The notes under the pieces were generated by a model, which worked only from the letters and a program-made list of their open reading frames with translations, was not told the DNA's origin and searched no databases. A stretch of DNA of 36,398 nucleotides from Hassallia byssoidea VB512170 (GTDB lineage Bacteria > Cyanobacteriota > Cyanobacteriia > Cyanobacteriales > Nostocaceae), in NCBI RefSeq assembly GCF_000817785.2, contig NZ_JTCM02000022.1, positions 40,404 to 76,801 on the forward strand, given 5' to 3'. This document shows, in pieces, positions 1 to 8,433 of the stretch. The translations under genes were made by a program, and so were the position numbers. Position 1 is the stretch's first letter. Every line of letters begins with the position of its first letter.

Positions 1-110
1 TTATACTCATCGACGAGTATCAGAAGGAGATTCATCAGTCTTTTATACTCATCGACGAGTATCAGAAGGAGATTCATCAGTCTTTTATACTCATCGATGA
101 GTATTAATAC
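1..110. repeat. 42-bp tandem array with an 18-bp palindrome
   Basis: Two complete 42-bp units (1-42 and 43-84) are identical, and a third begins at 85 and diverges after its palindrome. Each unit opens with a near-perfect palindrome (ATACTCATCGACGAGTAT); in the third copy the palindrome is perfect (ATACTCATCGATGAGTAT). The remaining 24 bases, starting CAGAAGGAG, are identical in the two units, so they are not CRISPR spacers. The array runs off the left edge of the window and may be longer. It lies downstream of the debranching enzyme gene. Function unknown. Confidence 0.85.
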
Positions 111-215
111 TTGGTTGCTCTCAAATTGTTTTTTTAGTAAATAGATAAGTGTGGCAAAAGTTATTTCTTCTTTTACCCTCTTCGTAAGGGTTTGAGCGGT
201 TTTAAATGCTTGGGA

Positions 216-237
216 TGAGCGGTAAACCGCTCACTAC
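216..237 (-). repeat. GTAG-hairpin repeat, single copy (REP-like)
   Basis: Read on the minus strand this is GTAG, then T, then a 7-bp stem GAGCGGT with loop TT and ACCGCTC. On the plus strand the stem is at 217-232, followed by A and CTAC at 234-237. The same hairpin, in the other orientation, occurs at 14264-14281. The expected partner hairpin on the left (about 190-210) is too degenerate to call. The hairpin ends 6 bases from the stop of the debranching enzyme gene, so it could also help stop transcription. Confidence 0.6.
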
Positions 238-243
238 GAGTTT

Positions 244-2622
244 TTAATTACGATAGTGACGAACTACTTCTGCAACTGACCAAGCTTGAGCGATCGCACC
301 TCTGGGATGATGAGGTTCATCACCATCAAAAATTTCCGATATTGAGCCAATACAAGCATCATTAAGGAAGTGATCTAACAACGGTTGCCAATCAAAGGGC
401 AGAGGTTCTTCTGGGTAAAAACGTTCCCAAGCGCGGATAAATGGACCTATTAGCCAACTCCAAACGGTGCCTTGATGATAAGCGCGATCGCGCTGTTCTA
501 AATTGCCTAAATATATACCTATATATTCGGGATCGCTTCTATCGAGACTGCGAAGACCATAGGGAGTAAGCAAGCAGGATGTTGCTTTATCAAGTATCTG
601 ACGCCCGTGCTGTTGAGAAAAGCCACAATGACGCAACGAAAGCGCTAAAACTGCATTTGGGCGAATTTGAGAATTTCGGCGATCGTCTGGCTCAATTGTG
701 TCGTACAAATAGTCTAGCTGCGGATTCCAAAACTTTTGTAGAGAAAATTGTACCTGTTTGGCTTGCTCAATATAACGTCGCGCTTGCTTAATTAACCGCG
801 TTGATTCCGCTGGTGGTTGTTGTTCGCTCAAGATTTCTGCCCACCGAGAAGCCCAACATAAAGCCGAATACCACAGCGCATTGATTTCTACTGGTTTACC
901 GCGACGGGGAGTTACAGGCTGTCCTTCAACTACCGCATCCATCCAAGTCAGAGCTTCACCACGAGTATCCCAACTAACCAGCCCATCGGTAGAATCAACC
1001 TGGATATTATACCGCGTACCGCCGATAAACGCTTTGTGGATTTGCTGTACTACCGGATATTGTTCTGCTAAAAATTCCCAATCTTGAGTAGCTTCTAAGT
1101 AAAGTCCTAAAGTTTCAATCCACCATAGCGCTGCATCGATACTGTTATAAAACGGTTCCCCACCAACATCAGGAAATGCATTGGGAATCAAGCCGTAATG
1201 ACAGTAACGCCCAAAAGTTTCCAAAAGTCCTTTTGCCAGTTCAAAGCGCTGCGGAACCAACGCTAAACCCGGTAAAGCAACCAAAGTATCGCGTCCCCAG
1301 TCATTGAACCAATGATAACCAGCAATCACAGTCGGTCCAGCAATAGAGGCTCGATAAACGATAAATTGATCGCTTGCTCGTAGTAGTTTTTGCCATGTTG
1401 GAGATGAGGGGATGGGGAGAGGGGGAGATGGGGGAGTGGGGGATGGGGAGAGGGGGGGACGACTTGGGGAGGGGGGGACGACTTGGGGAGTATTATTCAA
1501 AAATTCTCCTTGTCTTTTTGTCTCCTTGTCTTTTTGTCTTTTTGTCTCCTTGTCTCCTTGTCTCCTTGTCTCCCCCTCTCCCCTGTCTCCACATCCAAAA
1601 ATCTGGGAAAGCCTTTCCTGTTCGGCTTCCAAAGCTTCTGCAAAGGTTTCTGAAGTGAGAACATCTGACGTAGGTTCGGGAAAACCTACCCGCGCTTCTA
1701 AAGTGACTGCATCTCCTCTATTGAGAGCGACTGTTAAATAACCAGGACTGAAGAAGTCTTCGCGATCGCCTAATCCCCGCTGCGTCTCTTCTAACAATTG
1801 ATAATTCCAATACCAAACTGTGTCTGATTGATAATTTCCTTTTTGCCAGCGCAAATGCCAAGGTGTGCCAAAGTTGCCAGAATTTATCGCTTGCAGACAC
1901 ACTTGCTGTTGTCCTAGCATTTGCGAGAAGTGTAATTCTTCTGTTGCTTTTTGTTGATGATGAAAATCGCGATCGCCTATCAACAGTCGCAGCCTTAAAA
2001 TCGCCGCATCCTTACCCTCATAGCGATAGTGAATTAAAATGCGATGACTCAAAGAGGAGGGGGCAGGGGGTGACAAGGAGGACAAGGAGGATGGGGGGGA
2101 TGAGGGGGATGGGGGTGACAAGGAGGACAAGGAGGACAAGGAGGACAAGGAGGATGAGGAAGATATTGCTCCCTTGTCTCCCTTGTCTCCCTTGTCTCCC
2201 TTGTCTCCCTTGTCTCCCTTGTCTCCCTTGTCTTCCCATTCCCTACTCCCTACTCCCCATTCCCTACTCCCTACTCCCCATTCCCTACCATAAGGCATGA
2301 GCAATTGTCTGCTTAACTGCCAGTCATCCTCACCCCAAATCCATTTTGGGACTGGGTTAATATCAAAAGAGCGTTGCAATTTATATCCTGTTGGCTCAAC
2401 TTGACCAGTACCCCAGAAATTTGTCCCTAGTGCCACTACCCGTCCCGGTAGTTCCAGACTGGCTTCTAGGTGCGAAAACAACAGGGTGCGTCCGGAAGGT
2501 GGACTGGTAGCGGCAATCAGCCAGCCGTGATAAGTGCGCGTGCGGACATCAGAAACTGTACCACTGGCAAAACTTCCCATGCCATTGGTCAGCAACCATT
2601 CTCTTGTATCTAAATCGTTCAT
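244..2622 (-). CDS. Glycogen debranching enzyme (amylo-alpha-1,6-glucosidase, GH133) with in-frame repeat insertions
   Basis: Predicted to hydrolyse alpha-1,6 branch glucose residues of glycogen in the cytoplasm. The N-terminal domain begins with REWLLTNGMGSFASGTV, and the (alpha/alpha)6 catalytic part runs from about residue 412 (WFNDWGRDTL, YNSIDAALWW, SWDTRGEALTWMDA, RAYHQGTVWSW), as in bacterial glycogen debranching enzymes. At 792 residues it is longer than I expect for the family. The excess is two low-complexity stretches, residues about 112-193 and 343-408, made of DKG, REWGVGS, SSL and PSP repeats encoded by STRR-type DNA. Both fall between conserved segments and keep the frame. The start is ATG without a strong Shine-Dalgarno. 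It is divergent from the peroxiredoxin gene. Function is confident; whether the inserts leave activity intact is unknown. Confidence 0.93.
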   Translation of the reverse strand: MNDLDTREWLLTNGMGSFASGTVSDVRTRTYHGWLIAATSPPSGRTLLFSHLEASLELPGRVVALGTNFWGTGQVEPTGYKLQRSFDINPVPKWIWGEDDWQLSRQLLMPYGREWGVGSREWGVGSREWEDKGDKGDKGDKGDKGDKGDKGAISSSSSLSSLSSLSSLSPPSPSSPPSSLSSLSPPAPSSLSHRILIHYRYEGKDAAILRLRLLIGDRDFHHQQKATEELHFSQMLGQQQVCLQAINSGNFGTPWHLRWQKGNYQSDTVWYWNYQLLEETQRGLGDREDFFSPGYLTVALNRGDAVTLEARVGFPEPTSDVLTSETFAEALEAEQERLSQIFGCGDRGEGETRRQGDKETKRQKDKETKRQGEFLNNTPQVVPPSPSRPPLSPSPTPPSPPLPIPSSPTWQKLLRASDQFIVYRASIAGPTVIAGYHWFNDWGRDTLVALPGLALVPQRFELAKGLLETFGRYCHYGLIPNAFPDVGGEPFYNSIDAALWWIETLGLYLEATQDWEFLAEQYPVVQQIHKAFIGGTRYNIQVDSTDGLVSWDTRGEALTWMDAVVEGQPVTPRRGKPVEINALWYSALCWASRWAEILSEQQPPAESTRLIKQARRYIEQAKQVQFSLQKFWNPQLDYLYDTIEPDDRRNSQIRPNAVLALSLRHCGFSQQHGRQILDKATSCLLTPYGLRSLDRSDPEYIGIYLGNLEQRDRAYHQGTVWSWLIGPFIRAWERFYPEEPLPFDWQPLLDHFLNDACIGSISEIFDGDEPHHPRGAIAQAWSVAEVVRHYRN
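1399..1593. repeat. STRR-type repeats inside the debranching enzyme gene (second block)
   Basis: G-rich plus-strand units such as GGGAGAGGGGGA, a 20-bp tandem duplication around GACGACTTGGGG (about 1457-1490), and C/T-rich units of CTTGTCTC and CTTGTCTTT type. Read on the minus strand they encode residues about 343-408 (RQGDKETKRQ repeats, then a Pro/Ser-rich run) without breaking the frame. Confidence 0.85.
2044..2287. repeat. STRR-type repeats inside the debranching enzyme gene (first block)
   Basis: Three repeat types lie next to each other: GACAAGGAG 9-mers (about 2070-2150), TTGTCTCCC 9-mers (about 2172-2231), and heptamers CCCTACT / CCCCATT (about 2236-2287). They encode the DKG repeats and REWGVGS repeats of residues about 112-193. 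Heptamers keep the frame because they occur in sets of three (21 bp, seven codons). Confidence 0.88.
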
Positions 2623-2762
2623 TGGCTACTCAAAATCGTTATGACTATGATATAGTCGTAACAGATCGTAATTAAAACTGTGACAGCTCTTAAGGGTGAG
2701 TTTTATTGCTCTCCAAATTACTAAGCTGATAGACAAATATAAGTTCCAGGAGAATTAAGTAA

Positions 2763-3374
2763 ATGCCCCTCACTTATTCAGCAGAAGGATGCCTTCGGGT
2801 AGGTCAACAAGCTCCCGACTTTACAGCAACCGCTGTGGTAGACCAGGAATTTCAAACAATTAAACTGTCCGAGTATCGCGGCAAGTATGTTGTCTTGTTT
2901 TTCTACCCTCTAGACTTTACCTTTGTTTGCCCGACAGAAATCACAGCATTTAGCGATCGCTACGAAGAATTCAAGAAACTGGACACGGAAATTCTTGGTG
3001 TTTCGGTTGATAGCGAGTTCTCCCATCTCGCTTGGATTCAGACCGATCGCAAGTCTGGTGGTGTCGGGGATCTCAACTATCCTCTAGTATCTGACATCAA
3101 GAAAGAAGTTAGCGCTGCTTACAACGTTCTTGATCCAGCAGCAGGTATTGCCTTGCGCGGTCTGTTCATCATCGATAAAGATGGTGTCATTCAACACGCT
3201 ACCATCAACAACCTAGCTTTTGGTCGCAGCGTCGATGAAACTCTGCGGACATTGCAAGCAATTAGATACGTCCAGTCCCACCCCGACGAAGTTTGCCCTG
3301 CTGGTTGGCAACCCGGAGACGAGACAATGGTTCCCGACCCAGTGAAGTCCAAAGTGTACTTCTCCGCTGTCTAA
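2763..3374 (+). CDS. Typical 2-Cys peroxiredoxin (AhpC/TSA family)
   Basis: Reduces hydrogen peroxide and organic peroxides with thioredoxin-type donors in the cytoplasm. The 203-residue length is typical. The peroxidatic cysteine is C56 in the FVCPTE motif and the resolving cysteine is C178 in EVCPAGW. A GGVGDLN loop at 99-105 and a C-terminal YF at 199-200 correspond to the GGLG and YF motifs of peroxide-sensitive, overoxidisable 2-Cys peroxiredoxins, a type known from cyanobacteria and chloroplasts. AGGAG at 2748-2752 sits 10 bases before the ATG and supports this start. The gene is divergent from the debranching enzyme gene and is followed by an imperfect inverted repeat. Confidence 0.96.
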   Translation: MPLTYSAEGCLRVGQQAPDFTATAVVDQEFQTIKLSEYRGKYVVLFFYPLDFTFVCPTEITAFSDRYEEFKKLDTEILGVSVDSEFSHLAWIQTDRKSGGVGDLNYPLVSDIKKEVSAAYNVLDPAAGIALRGLFIIDKDGVIQHATINNLAFGRSVDETLRTLQAIRYVQSHPDEVCPAGWQPGDETMVPDPVKSKVYFSAV

Positions 3375-3416
3375 ATTTCGCAAAGAAGCGTCTTTAGTTG
3401 GGACAGTATACATAAT

Positions 3417-3489
3417 AACCACAGATGAACACTCTTATAAACACGCAAGATAAATTAATTGGTGTTAAGTTCGGTGTTTATCTGTGGTT
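3417..3489. repeat. Inverted repeat of the AACCACAGATAAACAC type
   Basis: The left arm at 3417-3433 (AACCACAGATGAACACT) pairs imperfectly with the right arm at 3473-3489 (GGTGTTTATCTGTGGTT), and the right arm is followed by T-rich sequence. Related arms occur at 4989-5060 (AACCGCTGATATACGC with ATCTGCGGTT) and singly near 10693-10749, so this is a dispersed family. Here it may also end transcription of the peroxiredoxin gene. Confidence 0.6.
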
Positions 3490-3536
3490 TTATTGTAAGA
3501 GAATGGTTATTAGTTGGTGGTTAGTAGTTAGTAGAA

Positions 3537-3567
3537 TATCCCCGACTTATTTAAGAAGTTGGGGATA
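3537..3567. terminator. Hairpin with ATCCCCGACTT / AAGTTGGGGAT arms
   Basis: An 11-bp stem with one mismatch encloses a short A/T-rich loop upstream of the second peroxiredoxin-like gene. No clear T-run follows, so it may be a dispersed palindrome rather than a terminator. Confidence 0.45.
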
Positions 3568-3622
3568 TGAAAGTCTATAATTTTCCTAAATAAAATAATA
3601 GTTACTTACAAGAGACAACATA

Positions 3623-4165
3623 ATGCTGACATCAAATGATTTTAGTGGCTTATTGAACGAGCGCTTCTTTCGCAACTTTCTACCAATTCCAGCGACAAAT
3701 AAACTGTTTTTGGGAGTAGCAACACCAGATTTTCAACTACCAGATATTACCAACGGCACATTAGTAAAGTTATCGAATTATAGAGGTAATCAACCAGTAT
3801 TACTTGCCTTTACACGCATCTTCACCGAAAAGCAATATTGCCCCTTATGCTTTCCTCATATCAAAGCATTAAATGAGAACTACGAGCAATTTAAAAATCG
3901 CGGTATAGAAGTTTTGATGATTAGCAGTACCGACGAACGGCAAAGTCAAATAGTTGTGAGAGATTTAAAATTAAAAATGCCTCTTTTGAGCGATCCCAGC
4001 TGCCGCACGTTTCGTACATATCAAACTGGGCAAGCATTAGGCGCACCTTTACCAGCGCAGTTTGTGTTAGATAAACAAGGCAGACTACGCTATCGGCATT
4101 TATTTTCCTTTTTAGATCATAACGCCAGCATTAAGACATTACTAGAGCAGTTTAATGAATCGTAG
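3623..4165 (+). CDS. Peroxiredoxin-like redoxin with a CPLC motif
   Basis: A 180-residue AhpC/TSA-type thioredoxin-fold protein: GVATPDFQLPDI begins the redoxin domain (about residues 31-42), and the active-site region QYCPLC places cysteines at 73 and 76. This CxxC pair is unlike the TxxC arrangement of the 2-Cys enzyme upstream and is closer to thioredoxin-like or PrxQ-like proteins. LLSDPSCRTF and PAQFVLDKQGRLRYRH match the later strands of the fold. No signal peptide, so probably cytoplasmic. The ATG lacks a good Shine-Dalgarno. Function is inferred from fold only: thiol-dependent peroxide reduction or disulfide exchange. Confidence 0.8.
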   Translation: MLTSNDFSGLLNERFFRNFLPIPATNKLFLGVATPDFQLPDITNGTLVKLSNYRGNQPVLLAFTRIFTEKQYCPLCFPHIKALNENYEQFKNRGIEVLMISSTDERQSQIVVRDLKLKMPLLSDPSCRTFRTYQTGQALGAPLPAQFVLDKQGRLRYRHLFSFLDHNASIKTLLEQFNES

Positions 4166-4223
4166 TAATCGCTTCAGCGATTCTTATTTCTACAATACTT
4201 TCAAGCACTGAAGTGCTTACTAC
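4162..4223. repeat. Paired inverted GTAG hairpins (REPIN-like element)
   Basis: GTAG (4162-4165), T, hairpin AATCGCT-TC-AGCGATT (4167-4182), a 20-bp spacer, hairpin AAGCACT-GA-AGTGCTT (4203-4218), A, CTAC (4220-4223). Both hairpins have 7-bp stems and 2-nt loops, and the two halves are in inverted orientation. The stems differ at two positions, each with the compensating change. The first GTAG overlaps the stop codon of the upstream gene (TAG at 4163-4165). Confidence 0.75.
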
Positions 4224-4271
4224 ATAATTAAGCTTACCCATAGTCTCCTCATGAAACGGTGAGGTTTTATC

Positions 4272-4922
4272 ATGCTCAAGCTGTATAACTCAGCGATTTC
4301 GCCAAATTCGCGCCGTGTTTGGATTACCCTACTGGAGAAAAAACTTGAGTTTGAACTCGTAGAAGTGAAACTGGATGGCGAACAGTTTAAACCAGAGTTT
4401 TTAGCGCTTAACCCTTTTCACCACATTCCAGTATTGGTGGATGACGGCTTTAATTTAGTAGAATCCTTGGCAATTCTAGACTATTTAGAAGCAAAATATC
4501 CTACGCCTGCAATGTTGCCTAAAGATGCCAAGGATTTAGCAATTGTGCGAATGGTGGAACTGATAACAGTTAATGAATTGTTGCCTGGGACAACTCCACT
4601 GTTTCCAGTGATGTTAGGCTTGCCTGGAGATCCAGAAAAAATTGACCAAGCAAAGCAGAAAGCGTCAACAGTACTAAAGCTGTTTGAAAATTTACTTGAC
4701 GATCGCCCTTACTTTGGCAGTGAAAATCTAACTCTTGCCGAACCTGTTGCTGGCACTATAGTACCCTTACTGGCAGGGCTTGGCGTGTCTTTGAGTGATT
4801 GTCCCAAATTGAGTGCTTGGTGCGATCGCTTGACGGCGCGTCCAACCTGGCAAACTACCCAACCAACCCCAGAGATAATTCAAGCCTTTAAGCCTATCTT
4901 CCAGGCTCGAATGGCGCGATAA
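4272..4922 (+). CDS. Glutathione S-transferase family protein
   Basis: A 216-residue cytosolic GST with the N-terminal thioredoxin-like domain (residues 1-80) and the helical C-terminal domain. SPNSRRVW (10-17) carries a possible catalytic serine, HIPVL holds the cis-proline (P53) that binds the glutathione backbone, and VESLAI (63-68) is the usual glutamate-serine gamma-glutamyl contact. GAGG at 4261-4264 lies 7 bases before the ATG. The specific substrate cannot be told. It follows two peroxiredoxin-type genes on the same strand, giving a small thiol/peroxide detoxification group, but the hairpin element between them argues against one simple operon. Confidence 0.9.
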   Translation: MLKLYNSAISPNSRRVWITLLEKKLEFELVEVKLDGEQFKPEFLALNPFHHIPVLVDDGFNLVESLAILDYLEAKYPTPAMLPKDAKDLAIVRMVELITVNELLPGTTPLFPVMLGLPGDPEKIDQAKQKASTVLKLFENLLDDRPYFGSENLTLAEPVAGTIVPLLAGLGVSLSDCPKLSAWCDRLTARPTWQTTQPTPEIIQAFKPIFQARMAR

Positions 4923-4988
4923 AATAGTTGAAAAATTAAGCTAAATTCGTACCTAGCTAATGACTAGATGCGATGAATGATTATTGCA

Positions 4989-5060
4989 ACCGCTGATATA
5001 CGCAGATACACGCAGATTAAACAGATAAAAATCTGCCTTTATCCGCGTTTATCTGCGGTT
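4989..5060. repeat. Inverted repeat of the AACCGCAGATAAACGC type
   Basis: Left arm about 4989-5020 and right arm about 5030-5060 are imperfectly complementary over some 30 bases. It sits between the converging GST and dnaJ genes and could act as a bidirectional terminator. It is related to the repeat at 3417-3489. Confidence 0.6.
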
Positions 5061-5066
5061 AAAATT

Positions 5067-6071
5067 TTACAGCTTAACTTGCTGCAAATGACTGCGGGGA
5101 TTGTAAGTACGGATAGCGCGGAGTTTTTCATAATATTCGCGCTCTTCTTGGCTGAGGTCTTTTGGGGGAGCGATCGCTACTTTCACCAACAGATCGGAGC
5201 GTCCACCCTTGGGTAGATGCCAACCTTTACCGCGCAACCGCAAAGATTGACCGGAACGCACTCCAGCGGGAAGCTTGACGTTAACCATACCATCGGGTGT
5301 GGGTACATCAATTGAGGCTCCCAAGGTGGCTTCATCTGGCGTAATTGGCACTTCGCACACCAAGTTATCGCCCTCAAATTGAAAGAACGAGTGCGGCTGA
5401 AGTTCTACGCGCAAGTATAAATCGCCTCGTTGTTGATTAAAGGGATTAACTTGACCTTTGCCACGCAAACGCAGACGAGTACCGGATTTAGCACCTGCGG
5501 GAATGCGGACATCAATAGTTTCGTTACCTAAACTGAAGCGTTTTTGGACACCGTGGAAAGCTTCGCCAAAAGTTAAAGCGATCGCTGCTTCGCTATCTTG
5601 TGCCGTAGCACCCGCACTCGCATCTTGAAAGCCAAAATCGTTAAAGCCACCAAAACCACTTTGTCCATTTGTGGAAGTGCTGTAAGAATAGCTTTGTTGT
5701 CTAGTACGGCTGCCTGTAGTGCCACCAAAGCGTCCTAGCAACTCATTGATAAACTCGTCAAAGCTGCCGTATTGACCGAAGTCAAAACCGCCCATATCGA
5801 CACCAGCACCACCACCAGAGGGAAAGCCTTGACCAACCTTATTCCAGTATTGACCGAATTGGTCATACTTTTTACGTTTGTCTGCGTCTGACAAAACTTC
5901 GTAAGCTTCGTTAACTTCTTTGAAGCTTGCCTCTGCCTGTTTGTTGCCAGGATTGACATCAGGGTGATACTTACGCGCTAGTTTACGAAAAGCTTGTTTA
6001 ATTTCTTCTGGAGTGGCAGTTTTATTAACTCCCAAAATTGCATAATAGTCTTTAAAATCGGTTGCAGCCAT
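5067..6071 (-). CDS. DnaJ/CbpA-type co-chaperone without zinc finger
   Basis: Class B J-domain protein expected to stimulate DnaK ATPase and deliver unfolded clients. The J domain is at residues about 6-73 with HPD at 36-38. A Gly/Phe-rich linker follows (about 80-160: [18 protein letters not shown]), then the two beta-barrel client-binding domains (about 165-320; [18 protein letters not shown] and [18 protein letters not shown] show the internal duplication). No CxxCxGxG zinc motifs, so it is not DnaJ proper. A perfect AGGAGG at 6079-6084 lies 7 bases before the ATG. It converges on the GST gene. A DNA-binding role as in E. coli CbpA is possible but not visible here. Confidence 0.93.
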   Translation of the reverse strand: MAATDFKDYYAILGVNKTATPEEIKQAFRKLARKYHPDVNPGNKQAEASFKEVNEAYEVLSDADKRKKYDQFGQYWNKVGQGFPSGGGAGVDMGGFDFGQYGSFDEFINELLGRFGGTTGSRTRQQSYSYSTSTNGQSGFGGFNDFGFQDASAGATAQDSEAAIALTFGEAFHGVQKRFSLGNETIDVRIPAGAKSGTRLRLRGKGQVNPFNQQRGDLYLRVELQPHSFFQFEGDNLVCEVPITPDEATLGASIDVPTPDGMVNVKLPAGVRSGQSLRLRGKGWHLPKGGRSDLLVKVAIAPPKDLSQEEREYYEKLRAIRTYNPRSHLQQVKL

Positions 6072-6275
6072 CTACCAGCCTCCTATAGAAATCCCTGTTA
6101 TGTTTTTATGTAAGATATGAGATAAGCTGTTTGCCAGGTCTAATGCCCAGTAAACAAACCATGATTTTAAATTAACAAACATTAGCAAAAATCAAGTGGG
6201 GTTGTCGCTGACAGTATCAGGGCAATTCCCGTACTTTCGTGCTGGAGAAGCCGCAATACCCTACAAGGGTATCGC

Positions 6276-6305
6276 TGCCCCCTGCCCCCTGCCCCCTGCC
6301 CCTTT
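6276..6305. repeat. CCCCCTG heptamer STRR
   Basis: About four tandem copies of TGCCCCC just downstream of the P-loop kinase gene. A 14-base duplication, TACTTTCGTGCTGG, flanks it (6233-6246 and about 6321-6336), one copy at the 3' end of the kinase gene. Confidence 0.7.
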
Positions 6306-6320
6306 TCCTCTTCGATGACG

Positions 6321-6779
6321 CTACTTTCGTGCTGGGGAAAAGCAAATCAACTCGTCTAGTCCCTCCTCCAAGCTTGGGGGTGCATCCCGGAGTTGACGAT
6401 GCATCCGAAAAATGACTTGTTCAGGAACCGGGTTCAGCCGCTTTTTATTGCGTGCCAAACACAGCCAAATCGGTGTATGCAGCCACATCCCGGTAATGTG
6501 AGTAAAGCCTAACTCGCGGGAAGTGTGGATTACCTCACGTCGATTGCGTCGTTGGGCATTAGTAGCATCATAAATTGCCGTGCTATTTGTAGCGATCGCC
6601 TGCTGAAGTTGCCGCTGAATCTCTCGCCAAACTCTCATCCACACTCCTTGAATTGCCTCATCACCAAAAAGCTGTCCCCGGATGGCATCGCTAGAAATCA
6701 GCTGCCTCTGGGGACACTCTAACAGTAATTGTTTCGCCAAAGTGGACTTACCGCTACCAGGAAGACCAATTAGCAACAA
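6321..6779 (-). CDS. Small P-loop kinase (AAA_33 / polynucleotide-kinase-like); start uncertain
   Basis: The protein opens with a Walker A motif GLPGSGKST, followed by SSDAIRGQLFGDEA and IYDATNAQRRNRREV, the lid and substrate region of zeta-toxin/T4 PNK-like small-molecule or nucleic-acid kinases, and ends with LRDAPPSLEEGLDEL. The substrate is unknown. The open frame extends upstream to a TTG at 6962, but those extra residues (SPCLLVSLSPCP, GEWGVG) are pure STRR translation, so I place the start at TTG 6779 (or 6776), giving about 152 residues with the P-loop at the N-terminus. No ATG exists upstream in this frame. The gene lies downstream of glgC on the same strand, separated by the repeat block. 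Confidence 0.75.
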   Translation of the reverse strand: MLLIGLPGSGKSTLAKQLLLECPQRQLISSDAIRGQLFGDEAIQGVWMRVWREIQRQLQQAIATNSTAIYDATNAQRRNRREVIHTSRELGFTHITGMWLHTPIWLCLARNKKRLNPVPEQVIFRMHRQLRDAPPSLEEGLDELICFSPARK

Positions 6780-6781
6780 GA

Positions 6782-6960
6782 GTGCTGAGTGGGGGAGTGG
6801 GGAGAGGGGGGGACAAGGGGACAAGGGGACAAGGGGACAAGGAGGACAAGGGGACAGGGAGACAAGGAGACAAGGAGACAAGGAGAATAATTCTTCTTTC
6901 TCCCCCTCCCCCCCTCTCCCCCTCCCCCACTCCCCACTCCCCACTCCCCACTCCCCACTC
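6782..6960. repeat. STRR block between glgC and the P-loop kinase gene
   Basis: Tandem ACAAGGGG / ACAAGGAG units (about 6811-6885) are flanked by G-rich and C-rich heptamer runs (CCCCACT, TCCCCAC; about 6900-6960). The block fills the whole space between the glgC stop and the conserved kinase P-loop, and it keeps an open frame fused to the kinase. Confidence 0.9.
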
Positions 6961-6967
6961 AATACTT

Positions 6968-8257
6968 TTAAATTATCGTTCCATCAGCAATCACGGCATT
7001 TTTCAGCACAACGACGATTCCGCTACGGATGTAAAAGCCTTGACTTTCGCGTTCGGCTTCTTGCACGTTATCTTTATTGATAATTTGCACATCGCAGCCG
7101 ATGCTGGCGTTTTTGTCAATGATGGCGCGGCGAATTGTGGTGTTAGCACCGATACCCAAGGGAACTTCACCATCTTGACAGTGTGTATGTCGTTCGGCGA
7201 ATGCTTGATAAAAATCGGCTCCCATGATTAGAGTATCTTCAATAACGGAACCGGATTCAATGCGCGATCGCACTCCCAAAACCGAATGATCGATTCGGCA
7301 ATTTTTCAAAATACAACCTTCACCTATCATCGATTGGGAAATCTGGCAATCTAATAGTTTACTCGGAGGTAAGTAACGAGCGCGGGTATAAATTGGAGAT
7401 TTTTCATCATAAAAGCTAAAAGGTGGTAAGGGTTGCTGAGTCAGCGCCAAATTAGCATCATAAAATGATTCAATTGTTCCAATGTCTTCCCAGTAGCCAT
7501 TAAATAAATAAGCTTGAACGTTGTGATCTTTAGCTGCATCCGGAATAATTTCTTTCCCAAAGTCAGTTTTTTCTAAAGATTCTTTCAACAACTTGATCAA
7601 AACGTCTTTTTTAAAGACATAAATCCCCATCGAAGCGATGTAGGGCTGCCGTTGAGCTTGTTCTGCTGATAAACCGAGTACACTTGTATCAACGCGCATC
7701 TGATATAAGTCATCGCCTTTGGGTTTTTCGCTAAAATCGATTACTCTACCAGACTGATCGATTTTCATCAAGCCAAAATCCGAAGCGCGGCGATCGTCCA
7801 TCGGGATAACTGAGAGAGTAATATCAGCCCCAGTATCGCGATGACGCTGCACAAACTCGCGATAATCCATCCGGTACAAATGATCGCCTGATAGAATGAG
7901 AAATTCCTGTGCATCCCATTCTTGCAACAGCCAAATATATTGACGCACAGCATCCGCAGTCCCTTGGAACCAATTGGGATTTTCTGGCGTTTGCTGTGCG
8001 GCTAGCACTTCTACAAATCCTTCATTAAAACCAGAAAAGTTGTAAGTACGGGCAATGTGGCGGTTTAAAGAGGCTGAGTTGAATTGAGTCAGAACATAAA
8101 TTTTGAATATTTCTGAATTTATGCAGTTACTGACAGGAATATCTATTAAGCGGTACTTTCCGGCTACGGGTACCGCTGGTTTAGCGCGTAATTTGGTAAG
8201 CGGATAAAGACGAGTACCCGCACCGCCACCGAGAATGATTGCTAATACTTTTTTCAC
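6968..8257 (-). CDS. glgC: Glucose-1-phosphate adenylyltransferase (ADP-glucose pyrophosphorylase)
   Basis: Makes ADP-glucose from ATP and glucose-1-phosphate, the committed step of glycogen synthesis. The 429 residues match the cyanobacterial enzyme. Visible motifs: [12 protein letters not shown] and RAKPAVP near the N-terminus, [35 protein letters not shown], and a C-terminal left-handed beta-helix ending in [15 protein letters not shown], where cyanobacterial enzymes bind the activator 3-phosphoglycerate. The start is GTG at 8255-8257, supported by GGGAG at 8265-8269 seven bases upstream. No ATG competes. It lies within 6-12 kb of the debranching enzyme and a GH13 amylase, but not in one operon with them. 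Confidence 0.97.
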   Translation of the reverse strand: MKKVLAIILGGGAGTRLYPLTKLRAKPAVPVAGKYRLIDIPVSNCINSEIFKIYVLTQFNSASLNRHIARTYNFSGFNEGFVEVLAAQQTPENPNWFQGTADAVRQYIWLLQEWDAQEFLILSGDHLYRMDYREFVQRHRDTGADITLSVIPMDDRRASDFGLMKIDQSGRVIDFSEKPKGDDLYQMRVDTSVLGLSAEQAQRQPYIASMGIYVFKKDVLIKLLKESLEKTDFGKEIIPDAAKDHNVQAYLFNGYWEDIGTIESFYDANLALTQQPLPPFSFYDEKSPIYTRARYLPPSKLLDCQISQSMIGEGCILKNCRIDHSVLGVRSRIESGSVIEDTLIMGADFYQAFAERHTHCQDGEVPLGIGANTTIRRAIIDKNASIGCDVQIINKDNVQEAERESQGFYIRSGIVVVLKNAVIADGTII

Positions 8258-8433
8258 AAAATTTCTCCCAACTGCCTTTCAACTCTCACATACAGTTTAG
8301 GACTGTCTGAGACAGCTGGTAAGGGGGGGATCGTATATTGTTCTAAGTTAACTTTGCGGGATGTTTCTAGTAAACAATGAGAAAGGTTATCGCGGCAAAA
8401 GCGATCGCCTGTATCAAATTGCGTTATTTATTA

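Noticed and set aside
1-110. CRISPR array at the left edge
   Set aside because: The regular palindromic repeat suggests it, but the stretches between palindromes are identical, so they are not spacers.
1374-2300. Plus-strand open frames antisense to the debranching enzyme (for example 1863-2300)
   Set aside because: They run through STRR repeats and the antisense of a well-supported gene; sequences such as CLPCLPCLP are repeat translation.
6682-7231. Plus-strand open frames antisense to the kinase and glgC
   Set aside because: Open only because of repeat composition and the antisense of glgC; no family resemblance.
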